NCBI GenBank assembly: GCA_964019055.1
Contig: OZ025210.1
Location: 14,848,332-14,912,331 of the forward strand
DNA from: Anthopleura xanthogrammica
Lineage: Eukaryota; Cnidaria; Anthozoa; Actiniaria; Actiniidae
Length of the DNA: 64,000 bases
Direction of reading: 5' to 3'
Of this stretch, positions 1 to 10,300 are shown piece after piece. Each line of letters opens with the position of its first letter. Within the stretch, counting starts at the first letter, position 1. The position numbers were made by a program, and so were the translations under genes. The notes below the pieces were generated by a model. The model was not told the origin of the DNA. It searched no databases and was given only the letters and a program-made list of their open reading frames with translations.

Positions 1-60
1 TTTTTTAATTGGGTCGCATTGGTGAGAGGTGTGCGCTGCTACCACTACGCCACCCGCTCT
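1..60 (-). repeat. tRNA-like (SINE-type) repeat end
   Basis: Read on the minus strand this has a pol III A-box-like stretch (GTGGCGTAGTGGTAGC). A diverged copy sits at about 56870-56930, upstream of the equivalent exon of gene F. No B box is visible because the window ends here. It could be a tRNA-derived SINE head; the call is weak. Confidence 0.3.
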
Positions 61-311
61 TCCCTATTACGTAGAACATATTAGCGTAATACAACTCTGG
101 CTCAAACAAATAAATAAACAGAACGACAGAAAAACAAACAGACAGAAAGACAGACGGGCAGACAGAGAACATCATTAAGCTATCCATTTATCAATCTTTG
201 CGAATATCTATTTCATTTTAATTTATCGACAGCTGTTTGCAAAACGTTTTGCCCACAAATCTTGCGAACACTTATCAGAAGGTATATGGTAATTCTTTTT
301 TTTCTTCACAG

Positions 312-578
312 ATAAACCAGAGATTGATGTAGTTCAGTCAAACAACACAGTGTCTTCATATAATGGAGGTACAATCAGGTTATACTGTCTGGCACGAGGC
401 GTGCCCTCTCCTCTGTTCACGTGGTTTGATCCCCGTAATCGATCAATAACTACAGAAGTACGTAATGTTACTGGTGGCAGTCTATTAATCATCAACCCAG
501 ACAGCTATGGGTTGTACAGATGTAAAGCAGAAAATACACTTGGTTATAATGATCACTTCATCAATGTCACTCAAACAG
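312..578 (+). CDS. Gene A exon: I-set Ig domain (I-set1 type)
   Basis: 267 nt, phase 1 at both ends, between an AG acceptor (310-311) and GT (579). It has canonical Ig landmarks: B-strand Cys in LYCLARG, core Trp in FTWFD and F-strand YRCKAEN. Several N-glycosylation sequons (NNT, NRS, NVT) are present. Confidence 0.9.
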
Positions 579-1803
579 GTTTGGAAAACAGCTATTTAGT
601 TCGTTCGATCTTTGGATTTGCACATTAATTACTTTTTTTTATTTTATATTATGTTTTTTATTGTTTTATTTATTTATTTATTTATTTATTATCTATATTA
701 TTTTGATTATAATATGAGCAACTAAAAAGCCACAAAGCGTTTTTCGGAGAGGGTGAGAGGGGGCGATGCTATAGGTTAAGTCAACATTAAGTAATGTTTA
801 TTAAACAGTGCAAGCATATATCGAGTCTGTATGGAAATTGAATAATAATAATCTTTTAACTCATTGGGCTTACATTCTATATTCAAATGCACGATAAAAG
901 GATAACGTGTGATTTCGTCGGTTTTATTTAGTTCTTTCTACTTCAAATGGGACATCGCTGAAAAGTAAAAAGTAATGTTATTAGTGCAACATCAGCAGTT
1001 AAACGAGGTAATTAAAAAGAGAAGGAAAAAAAATCATAGACAGATATTAATTTGGAATGTTTTTGATTGTGTTTTAGTTTATTTATTTATTTATTTATTT
1101 TTTCTAGTTGTTGTTGCGGTTTTTTTTTATTTGTTTTTGTTTTTCTATTTTTCACATTTTCCTTCTCACTTTAGCTAATCATGATTTCAAGGTTTTGCAA
1201 ACAATGCATGAATCAATCAAACAATTAAATAAACAACCAAAAACAAAATATAACAAAATATATCATGTATAAATGTATAACGATCCATGCATTGAATTGT
1301 TTTTGTTAGCCCATACTTCTAAGAGGCAAGACATAGTTTCGACCAATGTAGTGTATTCAACAGCAAAGGTACAACAAGGTAAAAGCTCAAAGCTAATTAT
1401 CCTTAGGTGTTGCATAATTAAACCAATAACAAACGCTTAATATGATTTCCTTTTTTTCTTGCTTTTTTAATTATTTTTCCCGTTTTCGTTTTCATTTTTT
1501 TTTTCTTTTTCCCTTCTTTCATTCTCTTTTAAGGTTTGCATTTTCATATAATTTTATATCTATTTTCTTATTTATATATATTTTTTGTATCCTAGCTCGG
1601 ACAACCAGTCCTGTTAGGGGAGATGGTATCAATGAGGACATCGCTTTATTGGCAGCAGGTGGAACAGTGATCTTGGTTTTGATGACGACAATCACCATCC
1701 TCATTGTTGTGATCTTTAAAAAGTACAGTAAAAACAGAGGTATATTATTTTAGCAGGAATTTCTTTTTAATGATGCGGCAAATAGATAATTATATGCTCC
1801 CTT

Positions 1804-1889
<86 letters not shown>

Positions 1890-3540
1890 GTCTTATTGTG
1901 CCTGCTGCTCTGTACGTTCCTTCTCTCCTTCCTCATCCCCATCATGAACTTCACAACAGCACTCGATCTTTTTCTTAATTTACTCCTCCCTCTTCATCTT
2001 CCTTCCATCTATAGTTCCTCCCTCCGTTTCCTGTTCTGTGCATTTTCCCCTCTACCGTTCATTTAGTCCTTATCGTGCAAGTCAATAGGTACGAATCAAA
2101 TTATTTTGATCTACTGCAAGGATCATTGATTGATGCCATATTATGGTTAATTTTTATCAGCAGGTTTAAAAGAACGGCAAGAAGAAAATGAGTATGAATT
2201 TATCGCTGAGTTTCATTTTCAAAAGAATTTTCTTTTAATGGACTATATTTTAAAGAAATATTAAGAACATTGTTTCCATTGACCTTAGAGTACCTTCTTT
2301 CCCTGCGGAGGCTGAAGAAAATGACATGCCCATATATGCAAAAGTTGATTTGTCGAAAAAGAAAAGAAACAGACAAGAGAGTATACCGATCTATGCCGAG
2401 GTTGACAAAAGCAAGAAAAAGGTATGCGATAGATATCGTAGATTACGAATATAATCGGGATTTTTTTTTTTTCCTTTTTGGATGATAGCTCTAACTGCTT
2501 TTCCTGGATTGACAAAAATGGAATATTAAGGGTTTAGTTAGTGCGCTAAAAAAGTTATCAGTTGCATATAAACGATCCCTTCGACGTAACGGCAAAACAA
2601 CTCATTTTGGAGGACAAAATAAAATTATTGCTGCAAGCTAGCAAGAGCTCTTTGATTCAGCGATCTCGTGCCATTTTACATTTCCTCTCAATTACATGAC
2701 AAGCACATAATGAATTCAATTATTCTAACTTATTCTAACTTTATTTTAATTTTCTATTTCAATGTCTTAAGGTGACTGGCTACTTTTGGAAACCACGATT
2801 TTTTAAAGTGAAATTTAATGCTGATTCCGAGTATGAAAAGAAAAATGGGGTGTCCCGCGCTCGTTTTCAAGATAATCAGCATTTAATGGATACGCTCGAG
2901 TTTTTTAGGCAAAAACTGCGCCACTGAAAGTGATCATAAAAAAAATTACAACTCATAAGATAATTGTTCTTTGCAGACCTTATCATGCACAAATGCCAGC
3001 TAGTGAATTATTCTACAATACGACATGGATATTTTTGAATAAAATACGAAGAAATACGATTCGTCATATTTTGCCCTTTCAGTGTTCTCAAAAATCTCAT
3101 AAAGTCAAACAAAAATTCCTACAAAAATCAATTTTTTCATGCGTTACAAAAATCAACTTTTCTAAAAAATTTGATATAACGTAGATTTTTAGAAGTTCTT
3201 TCAATTAAGCTAATAAAAAGTATAGAGTCCCGTGTATCTAGCGTTTAAAAGTAGGCAGTCACCTTAAAACTATCCTGGTAAGACTCTTTGACGTGCAGCA
3301 AAGATCTGCCATAAACTAAATTGAATATAATCTTTTTTCCAATAAAACATGTTGATGTTTCAGCGTCCGGGTCAGATCATCTATGCGGAGTTGGGTGACC
3401 TTCATTCAACTGAAGCCATTCCAACTGTCATCTCTCCAACACAGCCAGATCGCGACGCGTATGGTGTGATTGAATTCAACCAAAGGTCAAGCCATGCAGA
3501 CAATGCTGAACCTCTATATGAAGCTATTCCACAAGTATGA
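312..3540 (+). CDS. Gene A (partial): Ig receptor with six-tyrosine cytoplasmic tail, 3' exons only
   Basis: Six exons are visible: 312-578 (I-set Ig domain), 1310-1378 (23-residue stalk), 1596-1739 (TM), 2164-2209, 2289-2421 and 3364-3540 (cytoplasmic). Junction phases are 1,1,1,2,0 and they join without a stop, ending in TGA at 3540. The signal peptide and distal Ig exons lie left of the window. The type I tail carries YEFI, YAKV, YAEV, YAEL, YGVI and YEAI; IIYAEL fits the ITIM consensus (I/V/L/S)xYxx(I/L/V). Exon order and sequence match the intact gene D (21760-25984). The visible exons show no disabling change. Inferred role: cell-surface recognition receptor signalling through SH2 proteins. 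The ligand is unknown. Confidence 0.8.
1310..1378 (+). CDS. Gene A exon: membrane-proximal stalk
   Basis: 69 nt, phase 1 to 1, encoding HTSKRQDIVSTNVVYSTAKV plus QQ. No Cys and no hydrophobic segment. The same exon lies at 24113-24181 (D) and 60338-60406 (F). Confidence 0.7.
1596..1739 (+). CDS. Gene A exon: transmembrane segment
   Basis: 144 nt, phase 1 to 1. About 24 hydrophobic residues from LLAAGGTV to IVVIF are followed by the stop-transfer KKYSKNR. Copies lie at 24412-24555, 60635-60778 and, displaced and broken, near 63214. Confidence 0.85.
1804..1889 (+). repeat. (CTCCTG)n hexanucleotide microsatellite in intron
   Basis: About 14 copies, 65 bp after the TM exon donor. Homologous tracts of other lengths lie at 24611-24785 and 60843-60901. 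The polyleucine reading frame across it is an artefact. Confidence 0.95.
2164..2209 (+). CDS. Gene A exon: cytoplasmic exon 1 (YEFI)
   Basis: 46 nt, phase 1 in and phase 2 out, encoding GLKERQEENEYEFIAE across the junction. The donor GA|GTTTCA is weak, but it is the only one that keeps the frame in both A and D. Confidence 0.6.
2289..2421 (+). CDS. Gene A exon: cytoplasmic exon 2 (two YAxV motifs)
   Basis: 133 nt, phase 2 in and phase 0 out. It holds MPIYAKV and IPIYAEV, with 15 residues between the end of the first motif and the second Tyr; lysine-rich blocks follow each motif. Confidence 0.8.
2767..3267. mobile_element. MITE with TTAA target duplication, inside intron of gene A
   Basis: Starts TTAA-GGTGACTGGCTACTTTTG and ends AAAAGTAGGCAGTCACC-TTAA, so inverted ends are flanked by TTAA on both sides. 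The same family lies at 33687-34307; a remnant is at about 25716 and a left-truncated copy at about 61000-61397. TTAA targets are used by piggyBac and Kolobok elements; the GG start favours a Kolobok-like origin (inference). No transposase is present. Confidence 0.8.
3364..3540 (+). CDS. Gene A terminal exon: ITIM YAEL plus YGVI and YEAI
   Basis: 177 nt in phase 0, ending in TGA. It encodes RPGQIIYAELGDLHS (strict ITIM), then DAYGVI and PLYEAI close to the C-terminus. Confidence 0.85.
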   Translation, partial: RPGQIIYAELGDLHSTEAIPTVISPTQPDRDAYGVIEFNQRSSHADNAEPLYEAIPQV

Positions 3541-3585
3541 GAAGCTATTTTACTGATCATGATATACTGAAAGGCAACCAGACGA

Positions 3586-3591
3586 AATAAA
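3586..3591 (+). other. Poly(A) signal of gene A
   Basis: AATAAA lies 46 bp after the stop codon; equivalents stand at 26035 (D) and 61715 (F). Confidence 0.6.
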
Positions 3592-3599
3592 GCTCATAA

Positions 3600-4286
3600 T
3601 TGTTTGCTTATTCCTCGGATGATTTACATAATTGTGTCATTAAAAATATACATTAGTATACAAATATAACCTGGAATTGTATTTTTTTAACCGGTTTGAT
3701 CTTGCGTTTTGATTGGCTGTAACCAGTAAAACCACAAGTACAATAAAACCTCATGGTTAAGGTCAAAACGTGTTCATCAAAATAATTAATTGATGCTATC
3801 AACTGTAAGCAAACTTTTTTTAAATGTTTTCAAAAATATTGATTAAAAAACTCTTAAACAACTCAGAGCTTTGTAGAAAAGATCCCTTTCACGTGACATC
3901 AAAGCAAGCAATTGTATTGGTAAGTTATACTCCCTTCACCAGTGGATAAAATGATCATTAAATCATTAAGGCAAGGACGGGGGGAGAGGGGGTTGGGGGT
4001 TATGTAGTGATGTTTAGGGTAAACTACGATATAAATGCTAAATGCTAAAAGAGATAACGAAGTGTAGATAGGAAAATACAGCAATAGTTTTGTATATATC
4101 CTTATGGCTATCGTGGTCAGCCCATTATTGATCACTTTCTTATTATCGTCCCTATTTCATATTAATCTATAAAATGTTTGTTTCGAAACTAAAATACATC
4201 CTTTACCCACCCCTCTCGGGCTTCCTTCAGCAGCACCACACTCATGCATCCTTGACAATGCCAAACCCTTTTCGTTTAATTAAAAG
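3600..4286. repeat. Intergenic spacer between A and B, part of a segmental duplication
   Basis: No gene seen. The sequence is repeated between D and E (about 28860-29485) and between F and G (about 61760-62425), which shows that a unit of [receptor 3' end + spacer + GPI-type gene start] was duplicated. A conserved CCTCATGGTTAAGG block and a CCCTTTCACGTGACATCAAAGC block occur in each copy. Confidence 0.75.
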
Positions 4287-4377
4287 ATGGTACGGAAGTT
4301 CCAGATGATTTTGTTCTTCAGAATTCAGTCAGACCTTTTCTTTTTGTTGCTTTTAACCTTTTTCAAGATACAACAAG
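4287..4377 (+). CDS. Gene B exon 1: signal peptide
   Basis: 91 nt, starting ATG and ending phase 1 at GT. It encodes MVRKFQMILFFRIQ, then a Leu/Phe-rich core, then KIQQ. Near-identical first exons are at 29486 (E) and 62426 (G), which supports the start. Confidence 0.85.
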
Positions 4378-7300
4378 GTAAGGACTGTCATATCTAATAT
4401 TCAAAAGATCTGCTGATGTTCTGAGGGTCGTAGTTTTAGTCTGTTTGATAGACACTCAATCGTGCGTGAAATGCATGCTTTTTTCAGTTACACTCCAATT
4501 CCATGCGCTTTGATTTCTTGTATGGAACGTTTAATCAGAAGATAAGGCTGTATTGAACTTGGGAGTAAGATGATCCTAGAACTAGGACTTACTTTCAGGC
4601 GAATCAACCAAGTGTTCAGTTTTCCCGAGCTAAAATACATGCACTAATGATTGCGTCCATCAAACGTTTCACGGAAACACGGTGCGTTCGTCCATCCCTT
4701 GATCTTCCTTGCCAGTAGGATCTTCATTTCTCATAGATAGGACTAGGGACAGACTATCCTAGCACTAGGGATAAAGTTGTTACGCCTTGTTCGCCATGCA
4801 AATGGAAAAAAAGTAGAGATACCTCGCCTACTAGGGATTCTAGGTTTATCCTCAACCCATGTAAACAGGGCCTAAACTTACTAGCCAGAAAATTATAGAA
4901 CCCATAAAGGCCATGGCGCAGTACAAAAATGCCAAGCTGAGATCAATGTCCTTTTGTTACATCACCGAACCAAAAATACATATGGTTTAGCTAAAAAAAA
5001 AAAAGGGTTTGCAATTATTTCAACATTATAAAATGTTCAATCATTGTCCACACTTCAGACATTGTCTTCTCAACAAGAATTGAATATATTTTAAAAGGGA
5101 TAAAAACATATCAGCTTAAGGAGACATATATAGGCTTAATGATTTAAGGCATACTGTCTGTCTTCTTACTTTGTTTAGCATTTAGCCTTTGAATTGTAGC
5201 CTTGTCGATTTGGTTTCATAAACCGGGTTTGTAAACATGTCGTTTTATGTCAATAGACCAAATTTGATAATTTCAATACGAACATCTAGATAATCTACGC
5301 TGCTAATTTTGAATGTCGAAACTAATTGTAGTTTTAAAAAATGTACTCCTTCTATTTGGCCATGATAATATGTCTCTTTTCAGTTTGCTGCATTACAAAC
5401 CTTATACAAAATTCTTAAATTTGCTACCTTGCTTTTGGCTTGTCACCTACGTTTAATTAAAACTATTACACTTGCGTTTACCTAATATGTAACAAACAAA
5501 GCAGCATTCAAACAAAACGACTTAATTAATAGTAATATTTATTTTTATTTTTTTATATTTTTTGAAATAAGTAGTTTTTGTTGATGTTTGGTATTTAAAA
5601 TCGATAATTAATATATTAAAGTATAATATTCAAAATGATGATAATTATTTTATTACGTCATCGTAAATGGTAAATGGTATAATAATTATTTTAGTAACAA
5701 AATAAACCAAACGCCATAAATGTTATTGGATTCTGATTCCCCCAGATATTAATTAGGTCAACAACACTGTGGAATCTTAAAACCGTTATAAGCAACTGTA
5801 TATTAATTGTATATCTTTTTCTTCACAGCATATTCCATCATAAAGGGTCCAACTAATATTGAAGGTTACATTGGAGAGAATGCAAACTTTATGTGGAATA
5901 CGACAAACCAACAAAAACTCCTTTCAGTCAGCTGGGGGATAAGAAAAGGCGACATCGCTGACCCTCCTTTTATCAGTGTTAATGGATATAATGGAAGATT
6001 GAACTTAAACGATGATCTTGATGACACGATTAAAACAAGGGTAGATTATCGTGGGGACTTGAAAAAAGGCTTAGTTTGGTTTGTGTTGAGGAACCTTACC
6101 GTCAATGACACGAATGAATATATTGCAAGCATCCGTGACAATGCAGATAGAGTTCTACCATATCCTGTACGCTTAGTAGCTAAACAGAAGATAGAAGGTA
6201 AGTTGTTGCATTGATCGATTTACAATAATATTTTAACAGCATGTCGTTTCTTAGTTCAGATATTTTCAAGAAAGTTCTGTGAAAAAAAATGTAAACACGT
6301 TATCACTTGATCGTTAGGCCACGACAGAAATATGGTCACTTATACACACGTATTCCAAACTCATAGCTTCATTTATTCTCGTTTGACGTTTAGATAATGA
6401 CGACATGGTAGCTACAAAACACACAACAAAACCTATTAACTAAGTTATAATTTACAAAAAGGAATAAGGAAAAGAAAAAGGTCAAATGCTTACCATCGCC
6501 AGAAATTCCGAACGGACATGCGCAGTTAAAGTCATGATACTTAGAAAATTCAGGACTCAAATAGGTTAGGAAAAGTATTGAGAAATTTCGATAAAGTAAA
6601 ATACTTTAATTTTAACTGGATAAATAAGCCAGCCCGAACCACAAAAACCATAAAGTGTATTCGAACTTTCATTTGATCTCAATTTAATTCCGTTGTTGAT
6701 TGTTTTCAGCTCGGTAATTACATTTTAATGTCAAAGACTAATATATAGTCAGCCATTACAGTGGATCATCATAAGAATACCTGAACCTGGTCTCACATCT
6801 TCGGCTTTCAGCTCAAAATAGTCAAACAGTTTTTCCTTTTCGAACTTCCAATCGATTGAGGAAGTATGTCTTGAGCATTTCCCAAAATTTCTAAAGAAAT
6901 ATTTAAATTTTCGTGTCGGCTTTACGAGTTGAAGTTTAAGCATTAACAGGGCTTCCATTTTTCTATTTCCATTTGAAATGATTCAGTGCTACGTCATTTA
7001 AGAGCGCGCGCGCTTGTTCAACGAAAACCATTTCGAGCTTCCTTAAGTAAACATTACAAACATCGGACAGCAAAAATTATGTGAAATTTGTTTGATTTTT
7101 TCCCCATACGGAACGAAAGCTTATTATATTTTCAACTACCTCGTATTAAAATAATTAAGTGCAAAGGTTTCTTATTCGTATAATCATGTCAGCATTCGAG
7201 CATGTTAAACTGGTTGGTTAAACATTGACGAGAATAGCTTTTATACTTTTTTGCCTATGTAGCCTTTGTAAAACACAGGATTTTGGAAAAGTTCAGTTCT

Positions 7301-10300
7301 TCTTTCCTTTGGTGAAGGATTTCTTTTGAATGAACAAGTTTCAGTGACCAAATTTTAGAAAGTTGGAATTAAAGTCGTTCGAATGATGTGTTTTTTTTAA
7401 ACCTAAGAACAGAACTTTAAAGGGGTTCCTTTGGCCTCCGAATTTCATGATAAACGGCGAGTTCAACAAGTTAAATCATTCGCCATGTTTAAGGGGAAGC
7501 AGGCCCTAATTTTAAAGAAAATTCGACCGAAAACATCGAGAAAGCACTCCATTCTGTCTGCCATGTTGTAAACATGTACCCAAGCTTCTCCAGTCAAGAT
7601 AAACAGAGGTTTCCTATTAAATTTCTGTCTCATCACGCTCTGTAAAAGTTAGAGTTTGGGTTGCCTGTGGTGATACGAAGTAATATATAGGAAATATAAA
7701 ATGGATTTTGATAAAATTCTTAAAATTGTCTTAAATGAGGTAAAATTTATTGAAACAGACAAACTTTTGATTGAAAGCTGTGGTGTGTTGTTTACATGGA
7801 GATAAAAGCGTTTTTCTGTGGGTTTTTCTTACGGGCTCGGAATGTCCCATATTCTGGCGCTCAAAAAGAAAGGAAAAATATCATCGTGCAGCAACACGCG
7901 TAACTTAACAAATTAAGTCATTGGGAATTTGAAGGCGAAGTATATCTTATATCGGAGAACACTGATTGAAACAAACGTTAATATTAGGATTGTGTAAAAA
8001 TAGGCGCACATTAGGCGCATGTTTCTACTGCTTTTTAGACCCCTTCCACGTGACGCCAGAGCAGCTCAATTTGGAGGACAAAAGAAAAGAATTTTAATCT
8101 CCTGAGAATTGGAACCTATTGTTTTGTCTTCCAAATTGAGCTGTATTCCTATGTGCTGCAAGGGGTCTATAGAATAGAAAGGTAAATAGCAATGATTTAT
8201 TTGATTGGCAGTAGTGTTTGCCCATTAACCTGTTGTTCCTTTTAATTATGTCTAGATCAGTGAATGATAATAAATAAAAATTGGCTGTGTTATTATGGAC
8301 TATCAGGAAATAATAGCTAAAAAATTGTTTACTGGCTGATGTAGGAAATTATTGATTTTTAACATGTAAGTAGTGGATTCACAAGTAGTTCATAGTTATT
8401 TAGATAGATTTGTTATATGTCTAGTTTTTTCTCATTTATTTAATGATAAGATCCTTACAAAATATTGTTCATCTAATAAGCTCTCTGGGCATTCGCAATG
8501 TTTGAGATTAATTATAGTCTGCTTTTTGTGTAGAACAAGCTAGGCACAGGCTTCATTGAGTTGCTGTAGCATGTGTGTGTGTGTGTGTGTGTGTTTTATT
8601 TTTTATTTTTTTACTTTCAATTCCTATAACTGCCATAAGTGCTTTCAAGTATTTCCAAGAATTGAATATACGAGAAATACGTTAAAGTACTTGTAGAAAA
8701 CCGCTCTTTAGACAGTCGATGGATCCAGAGCCAAATTTGTTCTAAAAAAGTAAACAAAACTCATGACAAACATGGCGAATTTACCACATGGGATGAACGT
8801 ATACCAAATGTATCGATCGATAAAAAGTTGTGAACAGGCGGATAATCAGCCAATCAGCCACTGACTTGAAAGGTTACGATTATCATCGCATTGGGCTCGG
8901 CATGGGTCGTTGTCTATGTGACGCCATTTGAAGTTTTACATTACTTACTAACTTTCTTACGTCCATCGGTATAAACTTCATGTCATTCAAACTTTATGTC
9001 ATTTGCTATATATTACGATTATCGAATACAGATATGAAGTATTTCTCGGTAAACTCGATAGCATAGTGACTCTACAGCTTCTTATAGAAGCAGTAGACAC
9101 AAAAATTGTAAAGTTTCAAATTGCGGATCATAGATATAATATTGATTATGTTTTTTTTTTTTTTTTTCGACAGTAAAACCAACAACAGGAACTTCTGCTT
9201 CTACAGACACAACAGCTGTATCTCCGAGCATGACAAGTAAGTATTTAGATTGAGTAAACCACAAAAATATTTTACAGGTAAAGCTTGGTAACATTTATAT
9301 GCCAGATATAAGCGTTCCTAACTCTAAAACCTATATAATTGGCTTTGTTCAGGTTGTAATTAGTTTTAAATTCTTATTAATTGCTTTTCTTTATTCTTTA
9401 TTTACTTGGATATTAGTTTTCGAAACTTAGTGCATTCACACTTTGCAGATTTTCTTTATTCAAGATGGAATTCCCGAAATAATGCATTTGCATCAGTTCC
9501 TTGTTAGTATATTGCTTAAAGTGCATATGACATGAAATATTTCTAGAATATCGAAATCGAGATTAAAGGCCTGGGAAACAAAAGCCATATTTGCATCTTG
9601 TTATGCCATAAGCATTGCAAACAAAATGACCTCACAAGGCTTAGTTACATGGTTATTCGGTCGCTTGCTGAAGACATTTTTCAAGGCACAAAGCGATTTG
9701 TGAAAAGAAATTTGTGAGTGCTATTTCTTTTTGAAACTATGCTTTATGCCTTGAAAATTGAGAATTGTGACGTCATGAGGGTGAGTCAGCATTTAGTATA
9801 TAAAACTTTTAAATTAAAACTGCAACATACAGAGAAATTGAGTTTGGAATGCACCACTGTTTTACCCATAACTTTTTGTTGTCCAGTCAACAACTCACCT
9901 CATGTAGAATCTATAAAGAGAATATTGTCACATGTGTCAAAGGCACATTACGGTTTAGTGCATGTGTCACGAAGGAATTTTCTAGGGTCCAACTCGTCCT
10001 CCGCAGCACACGAGATTATTTTTGAATTCTTGGTTGTTCTTTATTGTTATTTCTTCTTCACTGCTTTGCACTTCAGCTCTGAACTAAACTATTAAACCTT
10101 TAATAATGGTTGTTGCAAGATGATGTCAAGCCCAATGTCAGCTGACGTCATTTACAAGCATTGGGATTGGTTGCTAAGAACGATGAAATATAATTAATCG
10201 ACTAGTTCCCAATTCCTGAGGATAGAATTTGAGTTATGTCTTGTCTTGTCTTGTCTTGTCTTGTCTTGTCTTGTCTTGTCTTGTCTTGTCTTGTCTTGTC

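Noticed and set aside
1770..2066. Polyleucine open frame
   Set aside because: It is a translation of the CTCCTG microsatellite in an intron; the same holds for the frames at 24586-24842 and 60806-61018.
5829..6197. Classical vertebrate antibody or T-cell-receptor V gene
   Set aside because: No recombination signal heptamer/nonamer seen after the V-like exons; they end in ordinary splice donors and lack canonical cysteines.
9718..10095. 125-codon frame in intron 3 of gene B
   Set aside because: Part of it recurs at about 11180 and 37950 with stops, so it is a dispersed repeat. No domain or splice support.
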